From FEN-1219 sp964503125 (GTDB taxonomy: Bacteria; Pseudomonadota; Gammaproteobacteria; Steroidobacterales; Rariloculaceae), in assembly GCA_964503125.1 (NCBI GenBank), contig CAZCZE010000016.1, forward strand, positions 1-64,000: a stretch of DNA of 64,000 nt, read 5' to 3'. The notes below the pieces were generated by a model. That model saw only the letters and a program-made list of their open reading frames with translations, ran no database searches and was not told the origin of the DNA. Positions 17,706 through 26,524 of the stretch are shown here, piece after piece; the first letter of the stretch is position 1, and each line of letters starts with the position of its first letter. A program made the position numbers and the translations under genes.

Positions 17706-18373
17706 CGCGAGCGCAGCTGCGCCGTGGCAAGCAACTCCACCACGAGCGGTGCACGGCCGGTGGCGTCGGCGGGTCCGTAGATGCTCGCGAGACCTGCGAC
17801 CCGCAGGTAATCGGGATGGTGGATCTCGACGAGCGCCGCGTACTCGATGACTCGGTCGTTTTTCGCGACGTCGAGCACGTAGACGTGCTCCGCGAGCCGC
17901 GTGCTGGGCGCGATGCGCATGAGCTCGGCGAGCCGCGGCGACGCTTCGATCTCGCCGTAGTGCAGGTGCGTCTTGCGGACCTGCCAGCCGCGCTCCGCGA
18001 ACACGGCGCCGATCGAGCCGCCCGCGACGATCGCCGCGTGCTCGCTTGCGACGAGCGGATCGACCGTCGGCGGATAGCGGACGATCGCGAACGTGCGGCA
18101 GGTCGCGATCCCCGCCTCTGTGCTGTACAGGCTCGAGATCCGCAGCGCGTCGTCCTGCGCGAGCACCTCGACGCCGTAGCTGCCGAACGCGGCGGCGATG
18201 CGCTCGCTGTTGAGCAGCTCGCGCGCGGGCGGCTGGGCCAACCCCGGCACCGCGACGACGGCCGCGAGGGCCGCAGTGCCGAGGTAGGCGCGTAGTGCAC
18301 GAAGCGTTGCCGCCCCGCCCGGAGCGCCGATTTGAACCTTGTGCCAGGCCGAGAGAACCGCGTCGTAGGCCAT
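17702..18373 (-). CDS. Hypothetical membrane-anchored or exported protein
   Basis: I do not recognise this 223-residue protein. It has an N-terminal hydrophobic segment (about residues 33-47, reading LGTAALAAVVAVPGLA), probably a signal or anchor after a 30-residue lead. The soluble remainder has a CRTFAIVRYPP stretch, then HLHYGEIEASPRLAEL and later YAALVEIHHPDYLRV. The way the last two segments frame an 'Apolar-Leu-...-Tyr' pattern loosely recalls chorismate lyase/UTRA folds, but this is weak. The ATG at 18373 is preferred over TTG at 18415; neither has a strong ribosome-binding site. Confidence 0.6.
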   Translation of the reverse strand: MAYDAVLSAWHKVQIGAPGGAATLRALRAYLGTAALAAVVAVPGLAQPPARELLNSERIAAAFGSYGVEVLAQDDALRISSLYSTEAGIATCRTFAIVRYPPTVDPLVASEHAAIVAGGSIGAVFAERGWQVRKTHLHYGEIEASPRLAELMRIAPSTRLAEHVYVLDVAKNDRVIEYAALVEIHHPDYLRVAGLASIYGPADATGRAPLVVELLATAQLRSR

Positions 18374-18533
18374 ACGGATCGGCTGTAGAAACCTTGAAAA
18401 ACCGGGCGCTGCCAATGAGAAATGGTTGCGGTATATACTAATCTCGGTCGGTAACCGTTCATCGAGCCTGAGCGCTTTCTGCCCAGAATCCTCCTTAAAC
18501 GGTACGCCTTAGAAACACATTTCGGGAGGTCTC

Positions 18534-18923
18534 GTGGGCAGGAAACTTTACGTCGGCAATTTGCCGTTCTCTGCGACTGAAGAAGAAATCTCGCAAAAGT
18601 TCGGTGCGTGCGGCACGGTCGAATCGGCGAAGCTCATCACGGATCGCGACACGGGCCGCAGCAAGGGTTTCGGCTTCGTTGAGATGAGCAGCGACGCCGA
18701 GGCGCAAGCCGCGATCGACAAGCTCAACGGCCAAGACTACGGTGGCCGACCGATGACGGTCAACGAAGCCCGGCCGCAAACAAAGAAAGGACCGCGTCCC
18801 GGTGGCGGTGGCGGTGGCGGCTATGGCGGCGGTGGCGGTTACGGTGGCGGCGGCGGTCGTGGCGGCGGTGGTGGCTACGGCGGCGGTGGCTACGGCGGCG
18901 GCGGCGGCGGCAACCGGCGCTAG
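18534..18923 (+). CDS. Glycine-rich RNA-binding protein with one RRM domain
   Basis: 129-residue protein with one RNA-recognition motif. RNP2 is KLYVGNLPF at residues 4-12 and RNP1 is KGFGFVEM at residues 44-51. A tail of about 40 residues follows that is almost only Gly with Tyr and Arg (GGYGGGG repeats). Such single-RRM glycine-rich proteins in bacteria bind single-stranded RNA and are often induced by cold; the tail is low-complexity and may favour condensation. The start is GTG at 18534, with GGGAGGT at 18524-18530 just upstream. It is a single-gene unit with its own terminator. Confidence 0.92.
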   Translation: MGRKLYVGNLPFSATEEEISQKFGACGTVESAKLITDRDTGRSKGFGFVEMSSDAEAQAAIDKLNGQDYGGRPMTVNEARPQTKKGPRPGGGGGGGYGGGGGYGGGGGRGGGGGYGGGGYGGGGGGNRR

Positions 18924-18945
18924 TCCCTTTTCGAAGCACAACGAA

Positions 18946-18983
18946 ACGCGGGCGCGCTCCAACGAGCCGCCCGCGTTTTCTTT
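18946..18983 (+). terminator. Rho-independent terminator after the RRM gene
   Basis: A perfect 9-bp stem (ACGCGGGCG / CGCCCGCGT, 18946-18954 and 18968-18976) with a 13-base loop is followed by TTTTCTTT. It starts 22 bases after the RRM stop codon and also separates it from the convergent permease gene. Confidence 0.85.
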
Positions 18984-18989
18984 GGGGGG

Positions 18990-21494
18990 TTACTCTGCCC
19001 TGAGCGTCTCGATCGGGTCGATCGTTGCCGCGCGCCGTGCAGGCACGTAGCTTGCGAGCGCCGCTGCGGCGATCGTAACGCCAAGCGCTGTGACATAGGC
19101 GATGGGGTCCGTCGGGCCGACGCCGAACAGCAGCGACGACATCAAACGCCCCAACGCCATGGCCGCGACGAGACCCACGACGGCACCCACTGCGCTCAGC
19201 GTGAGCCCGTGCAGCAGGAACATCTTGCTGAGTTGCCGCGGCTCCGCGCCAAGGGCCGACCGAATTCCGATTTCCCGAGTTTTCTGCGAGACGACGTAAG
19301 CAATGACGCCGTAGATTCCGACGATGCCGAGCAGCAATGCCATGCCACCGGCGATCGCGAGCATCACGAGCACGAACGATGTGCGCGCAAGCGAGCTGGA
19401 ATACAGGTCCGCCATTGTGCGCGCGTCGGTGACTGGGATACTCCCGTTGACCGACCAGACTGCTTGCCGGAACTCCTCCTGGAGGCTCGCCGTGCCAGCG
19501 CGCTCGCTGCGGATCACGAATGCTGCCGCCGGCGTTCCGACGACGGGGGCACCAAACATGCTCTCGACGAGCACGGGCCAGTACACGGAGCTCGGCGCTT
19601 CTTCGTGCAACCCGATCTCGTGCACGCTCTGCACCACGCCGATGACCTCGCGCCATGCGTCCGTCGCCGCAAACGTCCGGATACGTTTGCCGAGTGCCCC
19701 CGCGGGCTCTGCCGCGAGCTCGCGAGCAAAGTCTTCCGAGATCAACGCCACGCGGCCGCCCGCTTCGATGTCGCTCCAGGTCACGTCGCGTCCCGCGACT
19801 ATTCGCGTACCCATCGCGTCGAAGTACCCCGGCGAGACGAATTTGTTTCTGCGCGACCGCGGCGTCTCCCCTGGCGCCAGCGTCTGGCCTTCGACCACGA
19901 TCGGTGGGGAGATTGGTGACCCTTCCAGCGGAAGCAGGCCCGTAAAACCCGCCGAAGCGACGCCCGGAAGCGCCTCGATCTTGGCGAGGATCTCGCGCTG
20001 CATGCGGGTGGACTGTACGGGATCGGGAATCAGCACGTTCGAAACCAAAATGCGCGCGGTTTGAATGGTTGCCGGGTCCGAAAAGCCAGGATCGACGTCG
20101 CGCAACGCCTGAAACGTTCGGATCATGAGGGCCGCGCTCACGACCAACACGAGCGCGAGTGCCACCTGCACGACGACCAACGTGTTGCGAGTCGCGTTCC
20201 GCTCACGGCTAGCGCTCGACCCGCGCGCAGCGAGCGTCTTAGACGCATCGATGTGCCGCGCATGCTTGAGGGCCGTGATCGAGCCGAACAGGAGCGTCGA
20301 CGCGAGCGAGACGGCGACAGTGAATGCGAGCACCGGCAGATAAACGCCGATCTCCTGAAGGCGCGGCAGATTGCTAGGGCCGATGGCGACGAGAACCTGT
20401 AGCCCAACGTATGCGAGCGCCAATCCGAGCACGCTACCGGCTGCGCCAATAACCAGGCTCTCGACGAGCAATTCTCTCGCGATCCGCGCGCTCCCTGCGC
20501 CGAGCGCGGCGCGCACGGCGAGCTCCTGCCGTCGGGCGTCGGCCCGCACCAGCATGAGATTCGCAATATTGGCGCAAACGACCAGTAGCGTCGCGCCGAT
20601 CGCACCCATGAGCACCCACAACATGCTCGCGACGCTGCCGACCAAGTCGTCCTTCAAGGGTCGAACGACGGGCGCCAGCCGGAAGCTCGCAAGGACTTCG
20701 CGCGTCACCCCAACATCGGATCGGAGTGGCCACGCATCGGGCCAGATCGACAGCATGCGCTCGACGTCGGCATGAGCCTCGGCCGGCGTGACGCCGGGCC
20801 GAAGCCGCGCGAGGCCTTGAAAGCCCCAGTTGCCGTCGATTCGCAGCGCCGCAGGGTTGAGCCGCACGGCGACGATCACATCGGGTTGCGGTGTCATGTC
20901 GAGGAATCTGAAGTCGGGTGGCATGATCCCGACGACTTCCGACGGCCGCGAATCGATCGAGAGCTGACTTCCGACGGCTGCTCCGTCGCCGCCGAATCGG
21001 CGTTGCCAGAACGCATGAGAGAGAATGACCAGCGCAGGCCCTTCGGTCGCGGGTCCGTGCTCAGCTTCCGTGAACATACGCCCGCGGAGCGGCGCCACGC
21101 CCAGCGCCTGAAGCGTGCCGTCCGTGACCCGAAGAGTGCGCACACGCTCCGGCTCACCGCGGTCCGTCAGCGTCGCGGATCCGTCCTGCCACAAGCCGAT
21201 GTCGTCAAACGTCCGGTTTTCGTTCCGGTAGGTGAAGTACATCGTGGGTTCGAAGTCCCCACCACTAAGCCGGCCTGCCACGCTATGGCGGAGCCTCACG
21301 AGCTCGTCCGCATTCGGATACGGCAGCGGCTGGATCAGCACGGAGTAGACGACGCTGAAGATCGCGGTGGTCGCGCTGATGCCGAGCGCGAGCGTGAGCA
21401 CGGCGGCGAACGTGAACGCGGGCCGCCGCGACAACCCGCGCAGCGCGTAGCGCAAGTCGCGACCGACGGAATCGACGAAGCCGATGATGTTCAT
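18990..21494 (-). CDS. ADOP-type orphan ABC transporter permease (FtsX/MacB-like)
   Basis: 834-residue membrane protein with two tandem MacB-PCD/FtsX units. The first helix begins DLRYALRGLSRRPAFTFAAV and a large periplasmic domain follows. A block of helices near residues 280-430 contains LRADARRQELAVRAALGAG-type text. A second periplasmic domain and three final helices (about 695-815, with KTREIGIRSALGAEP) complete it. This layout is the 'acidobacterial duplicated orphan permease' (ADOP) family, found without a partner ATPase. No ATPase or MacA-like gene is nearby. Codons look somewhat less GC-rich than in the neighbours. The function of ADOP proteins is not established. Confidence 0.9.
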   Translation of the reverse strand: MNIIGFVDSVGRDLRYALRGLSRRPAFTFAAVLTLALGISATTAIFSVVYSVLIQPLPYPNADELVRLRHSVAGRLSGGDFEPTMYFTYRNENRTFDDIGLWQDGSATLTDRGEPERVRTLRVTDGTLQALGVAPLRGRMFTEAEHGPATEGPALVILSHAFWQRRFGGDGAAVGSQLSIDSRPSEVVGIMPPDFRFLDMTPQPDVIVAVRLNPAALRIDGNWGFQGLARLRPGVTPAEAHADVERMLSIWPDAWPLRSDVGVTREVLASFRLAPVVRPLKDDLVGSVASMLWVLMGAIGATLLVVCANIANLMLVRADARRQELAVRAALGAGSARIARELLVESLVIGAAGSVLGLALAYVGLQVLVAIGPSNLPRLQEIGVYLPVLAFTVAVSLASTLLFGSITALKHARHIDASKTLAARGSSASRERNATRNTLVVVQVALALVLVVSAALMIRTFQALRDVDPGFSDPATIQTARILVSNVLIPDPVQSTRMQREILAKIEALPGVASAGFTGLLPLEGSPISPPIVVEGQTLAPGETPRSRRNKFVSPGYFDAMGTRIVAGRDVTWSDIEAGGRVALISEDFARELAAEPAGALGKRIRTFAATDAWREVIGVVQSVHEIGLHEEAPSSVYWPVLVESMFGAPVVGTPAAAFVIRSERAGTASLQEEFRQAVWSVNGSIPVTDARTMADLYSSSLARTSFVLVMLAIAGGMALLLGIVGIYGVIAYVVSQKTREIGIRSALGAEPRQLSKMFLLHGLTLSAVGAVVGLVAAMALGRLMSSLLFGVGPTDPIAYVTALGVTIAAAALASYVPARRAATIDPIETLRAE

Positions 21495-21646
21495 GTCGCG
21501 CGCCCCCCGCCTTATGCGTCACCTAAAGCGATAAGCATGCCAAGCATCGGGCCGGCTAACCCGTTGACTCGGCAGGAATGCCGGCAGTCGTGCGCGGCCG
21601 AGCGTCCCAGATCCGCACAGCCCATCCCGCCCGTGGGACGGCTTTG

Positions 21647-22549
21647 CTAAGGCTGCAGGTTGCGTTGCCAGCTCATGAGCAACGCGAGCCCGCCTAAGAT
21701 GAGCGCCATGCCGATGCCCTCGGCCGCGCTCGGCCGCTCGCCGAGCTGGATCCACGCGGCCACGACGCCGACCAGCGGCACGGCCAACGCGTTCAAGCCG
21801 CTGATCGTCGCCGGCAGTCGCTGGAGGATGTACAGCCAGAGCAGCGGCGCGATCGCCATGCCGCCGACGCCGTTGTAGACGAGCGCGCCGACGAAGGCGC
21901 TGCTCCAGACGATCGGCCGCTCGTCGACGAACATCGCGAGTGCGACGAGCGGAATGATGCCGTAGAGCATTTGCCACGCCGTGAGCGCCAGAAGTTCGTC
22001 GCGGCCGTGCAGCGGGATCCTTTTGAAGACGATGACGCTCACGGCCCACGAGATGCCGGCGCCGAGCGCGAGCAGGCTGCTCAGCGTGCTCGTCGAGCCC
22101 TCCCACCACTCGAGCACGAGCACGAGCCCGACGAGGATGAGGCCCGCGGCCGGCCACTGCCAACCGCGCAGGCGGTCAGGCAGGAACGGCCAGCCGAAGA
22201 CGATGACCCAGAACGGCATCGTGTAGCCGAGCACGGCGCTCTTCCCGGCGTCGCCGATCGTCAGGGCCCACGAGATCAGGCCGACGAACCCCGTCGTCTG
22301 GAACACGCCGAGCAGGATCGTCTTGCCGACGTGCTGCGGCCGTAGCGGCGCCCCCACGGCCCACACGATCCCGAACAGCAGGAGCGCGCCAAATACGCCG
22401 CGCAACGCGGCGAAGTCCAGGGGCCCGACGTAGTCCAAGGCCACCTTCATGACGACCCAGTTGTAACCCCAGATCAGCGCGAGCGCGCCTAAGGCGAGCA
22501 AGGGCCCGGCACCCGTCGTGCGGCCGGCGGAATTCACGGAGTCGGTCAT
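21647..22549 (-). CDS. EamA/DMT family transporter
   Basis: 300-residue inner-membrane protein of the drug/metabolite transporter superfamily with ten predicted helices in two EamA repeats. The first repeat contains LALIWGYNWVVMKVAL and FAALRGVFGALLLF, and the second ISWAVSVIVFKRI and LNALAVPLVGVVAAWIQLGE. Members usually export small metabolites or amino acids; the substrate is unknown. The ATG at 22549 (MTDSVNSAGR) is chosen over the longer frame, which overlaps the RidA gene. It is downstream of that gene on the same strand. Confidence 0.88.
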   Translation of the reverse strand: MTDSVNSAGRTTGAGPLLALGALALIWGYNWVVMKVALDYVGPLDFAALRGVFGALLLFGIVWAVGAPLRPQHVGKTILLGVFQTTGFVGLISWALTIGDAGKSAVLGYTMPFWVIVFGWPFLPDRLRGWQWPAAGLILVGLVLVLEWWEGSTSTLSSLLALGAGISWAVSVIVFKRIPLHGRDELLALTAWQMLYGIIPLVALAMFVDERPIVWSSAFVGALVYNGVGGMAIAPLLWLYILQRLPATISGLNALAVPLVGVVAAWIQLGERPSAAEGIGMALILGGLALLMSWQRNLQP

Positions 22550-22623
22550 GGAGCGTGGACGAGGCTCGATCGCGAGGGCGCCTACTCTACCCCGTCCGCG
22601 TGCGCCCGTGGCGCTCGGTTGTA

Positions 22624-23076
22624 CTAGCCGCTCCGTGCGCGGCGGCGCTTCTTCTGTTTCTTCTCGCGCGCGGCCTTTTTCGGAGCTCTCGTGCCGACGT
22701 AGGCATCGGCCTCGATCTCGATGAGCATCTCGGGCGCGATGAGCTTCGAGACTTCCACCATCGCAGTCGCCGGGAGGATCGAGCCGAAGAACTCGCCGTG
22801 CGCCTTTCCCGCGAGCTCCCACTCGGCGATGTTGACGACGAACATGCGCGTGCGCACCACGTCGCCGAGCTTGGCGCCCGCCTTCTGCAAGGCGCTCTCG
22901 ATGTTGCGCAGCGTTTGCCGTGTTTGTGCCCCGAGATCGCCGACGCCGACGATCTCGCCGTCGGCGCCGGTCGCGGTCGTGCCCGAGACGTGAACGTACG
23001 GCCCGACGCGCACGGCGCGCGAGTAACCGACGATCGGCTCCCATTTCGATCCCGAGGAAAAGTTCTTGCGGCTCAT
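22624..23076 (-). CDS. RidA/YER057c/UK114 family protein with basic C-terminal tail
   Basis: 150-residue protein. The first 130 residues form a RidA-like chorismate-mutase-type fold with VGPYVHVSGTTATGADG, QTRQTLRNIESAL and VVRTRMFVVNI. RidA enzymes hydrolyse reactive enamines and imines made by PLP enzymes, but many paralogues have other jobs. The last 20 residues are strongly basic (APKKAAREKKQKKRRRARSG) and not part of the fold. The ATG at 23076 is used; the frame extends upstream across a region that looks like a broken small gene. Confidence 0.85.
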   Translation of the reverse strand: MSRKNFSSGSKWEPIVGYSRAVRVGPYVHVSGTTATGADGEIVGVGDLGAQTRQTLRNIESALQKAGAKLGDVVRTRMFVVNIAEWELAGKAHGEFFGSILPATAMVEVSKLIAPEMLIEIEADAYVGTRAPKKAAREKKQKKRRRARSG

Positions 23077-23140
23077 GTGGGTCGTCCTGGTCGAAAAAAT
23101 CGTTACTGCGCGGCGGCGCGCAACCGCTTGCGGTCGGCTG

Positions 23141-23311
23141 TCAGCAGCATGCGCACGCTCGTCCCGGACGGGCTTGTCGCTGATCTCGCTCGCCAACGCG
23201 ACGAGCTCGCCCCGAGGCGCCCGAGACGATGCTCTTGTCCTGCGCGAACGCGGTCGAGCCGAGCAGCGCGCAACCCACCAGCAGCCACTTCATGACGGTT
23301 CGCATCCGCAT
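23141..23311 (-). CDS. Small exported ORF, possibly frameshifted
   Basis: 56 codons starting in a TGATG overlap with the rluB stop. The first 23 residues make a convincing signal peptide (MKWLLVGCALLGSTAFAQ from residue 7), then DKSIVSGAS. After about residue 33 this frame becomes Arg/Cys-rich and unlike a protein. The other two frames carry better codon use in turn: ELVALASEISDKPVRDE, then RMLLTADRKRLRAAAQ ending at 23103. One reading is a roughly 70-residue exported protein with two frame slips (real or sequencing error). No function is recognised. Confidence 0.45.
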   Translation of the reverse strand: MRMRTVMKWLLVGCALLGSTAFAQDKSIVSGASGRARRVGERDQRQARPGRACACC

Positions 23312-24051
23312 CAGGCCACGCTCTTCTTGAGACGCCCGGCGCCGGCCAGTGCGTACAGCCCCTTGATTTCGGCCGGCGTGAGCGGCCGGCTGGCCCCGCG
23401 GTAGAGCTCGCCGAGCAGGGCGGCCCCGTAGCGCACACGAATGACTCGGCTCACGGCGAGACCCACGGCCGCGAGCATCGGGCGCAGGTCGCGGTGGCGC
23501 GCCTCGCGCAGCGTGAAGTGGTACCACGCGTTGCTGCCGCCGCCGCGGCCGACCTCGATCTTCGCGACCTTGGCGGTCCCAGTGTCGAGCTCGATGCCCT
23601 CCTCGAGCTGCCGCTGCTGCGCGGCCGATGGCTCGCCGAGCACGCGCACCGCGTACTCGCGTTCGATGGTTGCGCTCGGGTGCATGAGGCGGCTCGCGAG
23701 CTCGCCGTCGGTGGTGAGCACGATGAGCCCCGACGTGTTGCGGTCGAGCGGGCTCACGTCGATCCAGCGGCCGTGCCGCGGCCGCGGCAAGTCCGCGGCG
23801 GCGTCGGGGTCGCCGCGTGTGGCGCCCGGCTTGTAGTAGGCGACGAAGTCGTGGCGCGGGCGCGCGAGCTTGGCGGCGCCAAGACGCACGGGCTTGCCGT
23901 CGAGGCAGATGCGCTCGCGGCCTTGGAGCTGCTCGCCCAAGCGCGCGACGCGGCCGTCGACGGTGATTCGGCCCTCGCTGACCCAACGCTCGATCGACCG
24001 GCGCGACCCGATCCCGGCGTTGGCGAGCACCTTGTGGATTCGCTCCGGCAC
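23311..24051 (-). CDS. rluB: rRNA pseudouridine synthase, RsuA/RluB family
   Basis: 246-residue enzyme that isomerises a uridine in rRNA; by context with scpA-scpB the 23S-specific RluB is most likely. The N-terminal S4 RNA-binding domain is KVLANAGIGSRRSIERWV. The catalytic aspartate lies in SPLDRNTSGLIVLTTDG near residue 104. The family motif GRLD is changed to SPLD, keeping the Asp. Compared with E. coli RluB the C-terminal Arg/Lys-rich tail is short. It lies 13 bases after scpB, a common arrangement. Confidence 0.9.
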   Translation of the reverse strand: MPERIHKVLANAGIGSRRSIERWVSEGRITVDGRVARLGEQLQGRERICLDGKPVRLGAAKLARPRHDFVAYYKPGATRGDPDAAADLPRPRHGRWIDVSPLDRNTSGLIVLTTDGELASRLMHPSATIEREYAVRVLGEPSAAQQRQLEEGIELDTGTAKVAKIEVGRGGGSNAWYHFTLREARHRDLRPMLAAVGLAVSRVIRVRYGAALLGELYRGASRPLTPAEIKGLYALAGAGRLKKSVA

Positions 24052-24064
24052 ACGACCCCGGACG

Positions 24065-24907
24065 TTATGGGTCGTCGGCGGCCCGCAGCGGGATGATCTC
24101 GGCGGACTCGCTCGGGCCTTCGTCGTCGTCCGCGGCTCCGCGGCCGCGCTCGGACGTGGCGCTCTTTTCGCCGTCCGCGCGCAACAGGTCCGGCCCGGCG
24201 AGCTCGGTGTCGTCGTCGCCCTCCTCCGTGTCGTCGCCGAGCATGGTCTCGACGCGCGCGGGCCCCGCCGTGACGGCGGCTTCGTCGTCCCCGGCGGCGG
24301 CCACCCGGGCGGTCCCGTAGCCGCGCGCCTCGGCTTCGAGCGCCTCGAGGAGCTCCGCCTGCGGGCTCAGCTCCGGCAACCCGTCCTTGATCTCGGCGAG
24401 CGTCGGCAGGTCTTCGAGCTTCTTGAGCCCGAAGTAGTCGAGGAACTCTTTGGTCGTGCCGAACATGGCCGGCTTGCCCGGCACGTCGCGATGCCCGACG
24501 ACGCGGATCCAATTGCGCTCGAGCAAGGTACGCACGATGTTCGTGCTCACGACCACGCCGCGGACCTCTTCGATCTCGGCGCGCGTGATCGGCTGGCGGT
24601 AGGCTACGAGCGCGAGCGTCTCGAGCAGCGCGCGCGTATAACGCGGCGCCCGCTCCTCCCACAGGGGCTGGAGCCAATCGCCCATCGCGCGTTTCACCTG
24701 CACGCGATACCCCGACGCGACCTCCTTGAGCTCGATGCCGCGTCCCTGGTAGTCGCTTGCGAGCGACTCGAGCACGCGCTTCAAGGTGGCGCGATCGGGA
24801 GCTTCGCCCTTGCTCGCGAACAACTCCGTGAGCCGCTCGAGCGACAGTGGCCGTCCGGCCGCGAGCAACGCGGCTTCGACGACGTGCTTGATCTCGGTTT
24901 CATCCAT
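24065..24907 (-). CDS. scpB: Segregation and condensation protein B
   Basis: 280-residue partner of ScpA and SMC. The first 175 residues hold two winged-helix domains (VEAALLAAGRPLSLERL and ALLETLALVAYRQPITRAEIEEVRGV, with the FGTTKEFLDYFGL end motif). The last 80 residues are an acidic, low-complexity extension rich in Asp, Glu and Ala, typical of proteobacterial ScpB. The ATG at 24907 (MDETEIKHV) gives the family start and overlaps the scpA end by eight bases. The smc gene lies about 10 kb away. Confidence 0.94.
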   Translation of the reverse strand: MDETEIKHVVEAALLAAGRPLSLERLTELFASKGEAPDRATLKRVLESLASDYQGRGIELKEVASGYRVQVKRAMGDWLQPLWEERAPRYTRALLETLALVAYRQPITRAEIEEVRGVVVSTNIVRTLLERNWIRVVGHRDVPGKPAMFGTTKEFLDYFGLKKLEDLPTLAEIKDGLPELSPQAELLEALEAEARGYGTARVAAAGDDEAAVTAGPARVETMLGDDTEEGDDDTELAGPDLLRADGEKSATSERGRGAADDDEGPSESAEIIPLRAADDP

Positions 24908-25826
24908 GGTATTGCTCGTCCGTGCCGCGGTCCTCATCGATCTCGGCGGGCCCCGGGCCGGCTTGCGCCGCGCGGATGTGGATGGGACCGAAAGGTTCGG
25001 TCTGCACGACGTCGATGAGCGTTTCCTTGATGAGCTCGAGGATGGCGAGGAACGTCACCGCGACTCCCATGCGCCCCTCGTGCGGCTCGAACAAGCGCTG
25101 AAAGTCCACGTAGCGCTCCGTTTGCAGCGTGACGAGGATGTTCGACATGCGCTCGCGCACCGACAACGGCTCGCGCTGCACGTGGTGATGCTCGAACATC
25201 TGCGAGCGCACGAGCGCTTCCTTGAAAACGATCAACAGCTCCTTGAGCGTGATGTCCGGCAGCTTCGTGACGACGGCCCGCTCCACGACCTCTGCGCTCG
25301 CTTGCAGCACGTCGCGCTCGAGGCGCTCGAGCGCGTCGATGTCGACCGCGGCCTTCTTGAAGCGCTCGTATTCCTGCAAACGACGCACGAGCTCCGCCCG
25401 CGGATCGTCTTCCTCCTCCTCGTCGGCCGAACGCGGCAGCAGCATTCGCGATTTGATCTCCGCGAGCGTCGCAGCCATCACGAGGTACTCGCCCGCGAGC
25501 TCGAACTGAATCTCCTTCATGAGCTCGATGTACTGCACGTACTGGCGCGAGATCTCGGCGATCGGGATATCGAGGATGTCGAGGTTCTGGCGCCGAATGA
25601 GGTACAGCAACAGGTCGAGCGGCCCCTCGAACGCTTCGAGGAACACCTCGAGCGCGTACGGCGGGATGTAGAGGTCGCGCGGCAGCTCCGTGATGGGCTC
25701 GCCTTCGACGACGGCGAACGGCATCTCGCCTTGCGCCGGCGCGCCGACTTCGGACGCGATCGGCGGCGGCACGGCCGGCACGAGGCGCAGGTTCGGCTTG
25801 GCCGGCTTGACTGCTTCTTCGGTCAA
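24900..25826 (-). CDS. scpA: Segregation and condensation protein A
   Basis: Kleisin subunit bridging SMC heads in chromosome condensation. The core starts at ALEVFLEAFEGPLDLLLYLI and continues with DIPIAEISRQY and LAEIKSRMLLP. It ends in the C-terminal winged helix with VAVTFLAILELIKE. The TTG at 25826, overlapping the M50 gene stop as TTGA, gives 308 residues. The ATG at 25724 (MPFAVVEGEPITELP) gives 274 and is a real alternative. Relatives with a similar MPFAVV segment often carry extra upstream residues, which favours the longer form slightly. Confidence 0.93.
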   Translation of the reverse strand: MTEEAVKPAKPNLRLVPAVPPPIASEVGAPAQGEMPFAVVEGEPITELPRDLYIPPYALEVFLEAFEGPLDLLLYLIRRQNLDILDIPIAEISRQYVQYIELMKEIQFELAGEYLVMAATLAEIKSRMLLPRSADEEEEDDPRAELVRRLQEYERFKKAAVDIDALERLERDVLQASAEVVERAVVTKLPDITLKELLIVFKEALVRSQMFEHHHVQREPLSVRERMSNILVTLQTERYVDFQRLFEPHEGRMGVAVTFLAILELIKETLIDVVQTEPFGPIHIRAAQAGPGPAEIDEDRGTDEQYHG

Positions 25827-26494
25827 GTGAAATCCCGGATGACTGAGTAAAAGAGATCCATGAAGAACCGCATCGGGGGCTCCAGGAGCGTCCACAGAAT
25901 GCCGACGGATGGGAGCGCCAAGAGGATGACGATCATAAAGCCAAACGGCTCGATGCGGCTTAAGACCTCGGCTCCCCGCGGCGGCAGCAGCCCTGCGAGC
26001 ACGCGCCCGCCGTCGAGCGGCGGGATCGGAAGCAGGTTAAAGACCGCGAGCAAGCAGTTGAAATATATACCGGCTCGGCAGACGCTGATGAGCCACGGCT
26101 CTCCTTCGACGCCCGCCGTTCTCGCGGCTATGAAGAGTGCAGTCCAAAAGGTCGCCATCGCGATATTGGCGCCCGGGCCCGCGGCAGCCACGAGGATCAT
26201 GTCGCGCCGTGGGTTACGCAGGTTCTGGAACGCGACGGGCACGGGCTTGGCCCAGCCGAAATAGAACTGACCGGCCGTGAAGATCGCCATGCCGATGGGC
26301 ACGATCACCGTACCGAGGGGATCGACGTGCTTCAACGGGTTCAGCGACAGCCGGCCCAGCTTGAAGGCCGTGGGGTCGCCGAGCTGCTTCGCGGCCCACC
26401 CGTGCGCCACTTCGTGCAGGGTGATCGCGAAAACCACAGGGATCGCGAGGATCGCGATGATTCCCGCTACTGCATTGATGTCGATTCCAAACAT
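25823..26494 (-). CDS. Site-2 protease family (M50) zinc metalloprotease
   Basis: 223-residue integral membrane peptidase with about five helices. The zinc motif is HEVAHG (residues 27-32), followed by NPLKHVDPLGTVIVP and the third ligand region FNLLPIPPLDGGRVL. This short form, without a PDZ domain, is the one commonly found next to scpA and the YciO-like gene in proteobacteria; its substrates are unknown. The stop overlaps the scpA TTG start, so the two are probably co-translated. Confidence 0.92.
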   Translation of the reverse strand: MFGIDINAVAGIIAILAIPVVFAITLHEVAHGWAAKQLGDPTAFKLGRLSLNPLKHVDPLGTVIVPIGMAIFTAGQFYFGWAKPVPVAFQNLRNPRRDMILVAAAGPGANIAMATFWTALFIAARTAGVEGEPWLISVCRAGIYFNCLLAVFNLLPIPPLDGGRVLAGLLPPRGAEVLSRIEPFGFMIVILLALPSVGILWTLLEPPMRFFMDLFYSVIRDFT

Positions 26495-26524
26495 CGCGGC
26501 ATTATACGGAGTCGCGCCGCGCGG

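Noticed and set aside
18804..18920. Repeated GGCGGTGGC blocks that look like a tandem repeat array or CRISPR
   Set aside because: They encode the glycine-rich tail of the RRM protein in frame; unit lengths are irregular and there are no spacers.
21230..21285. T-arm-like sequence GGGTTCGAAGTCCCCAC resembling a tRNA
   Set aside because: The loop is nine bases, not seven, no acceptor, D or anticodon arm can be placed, and it lies inside the coding sequence of the permease.
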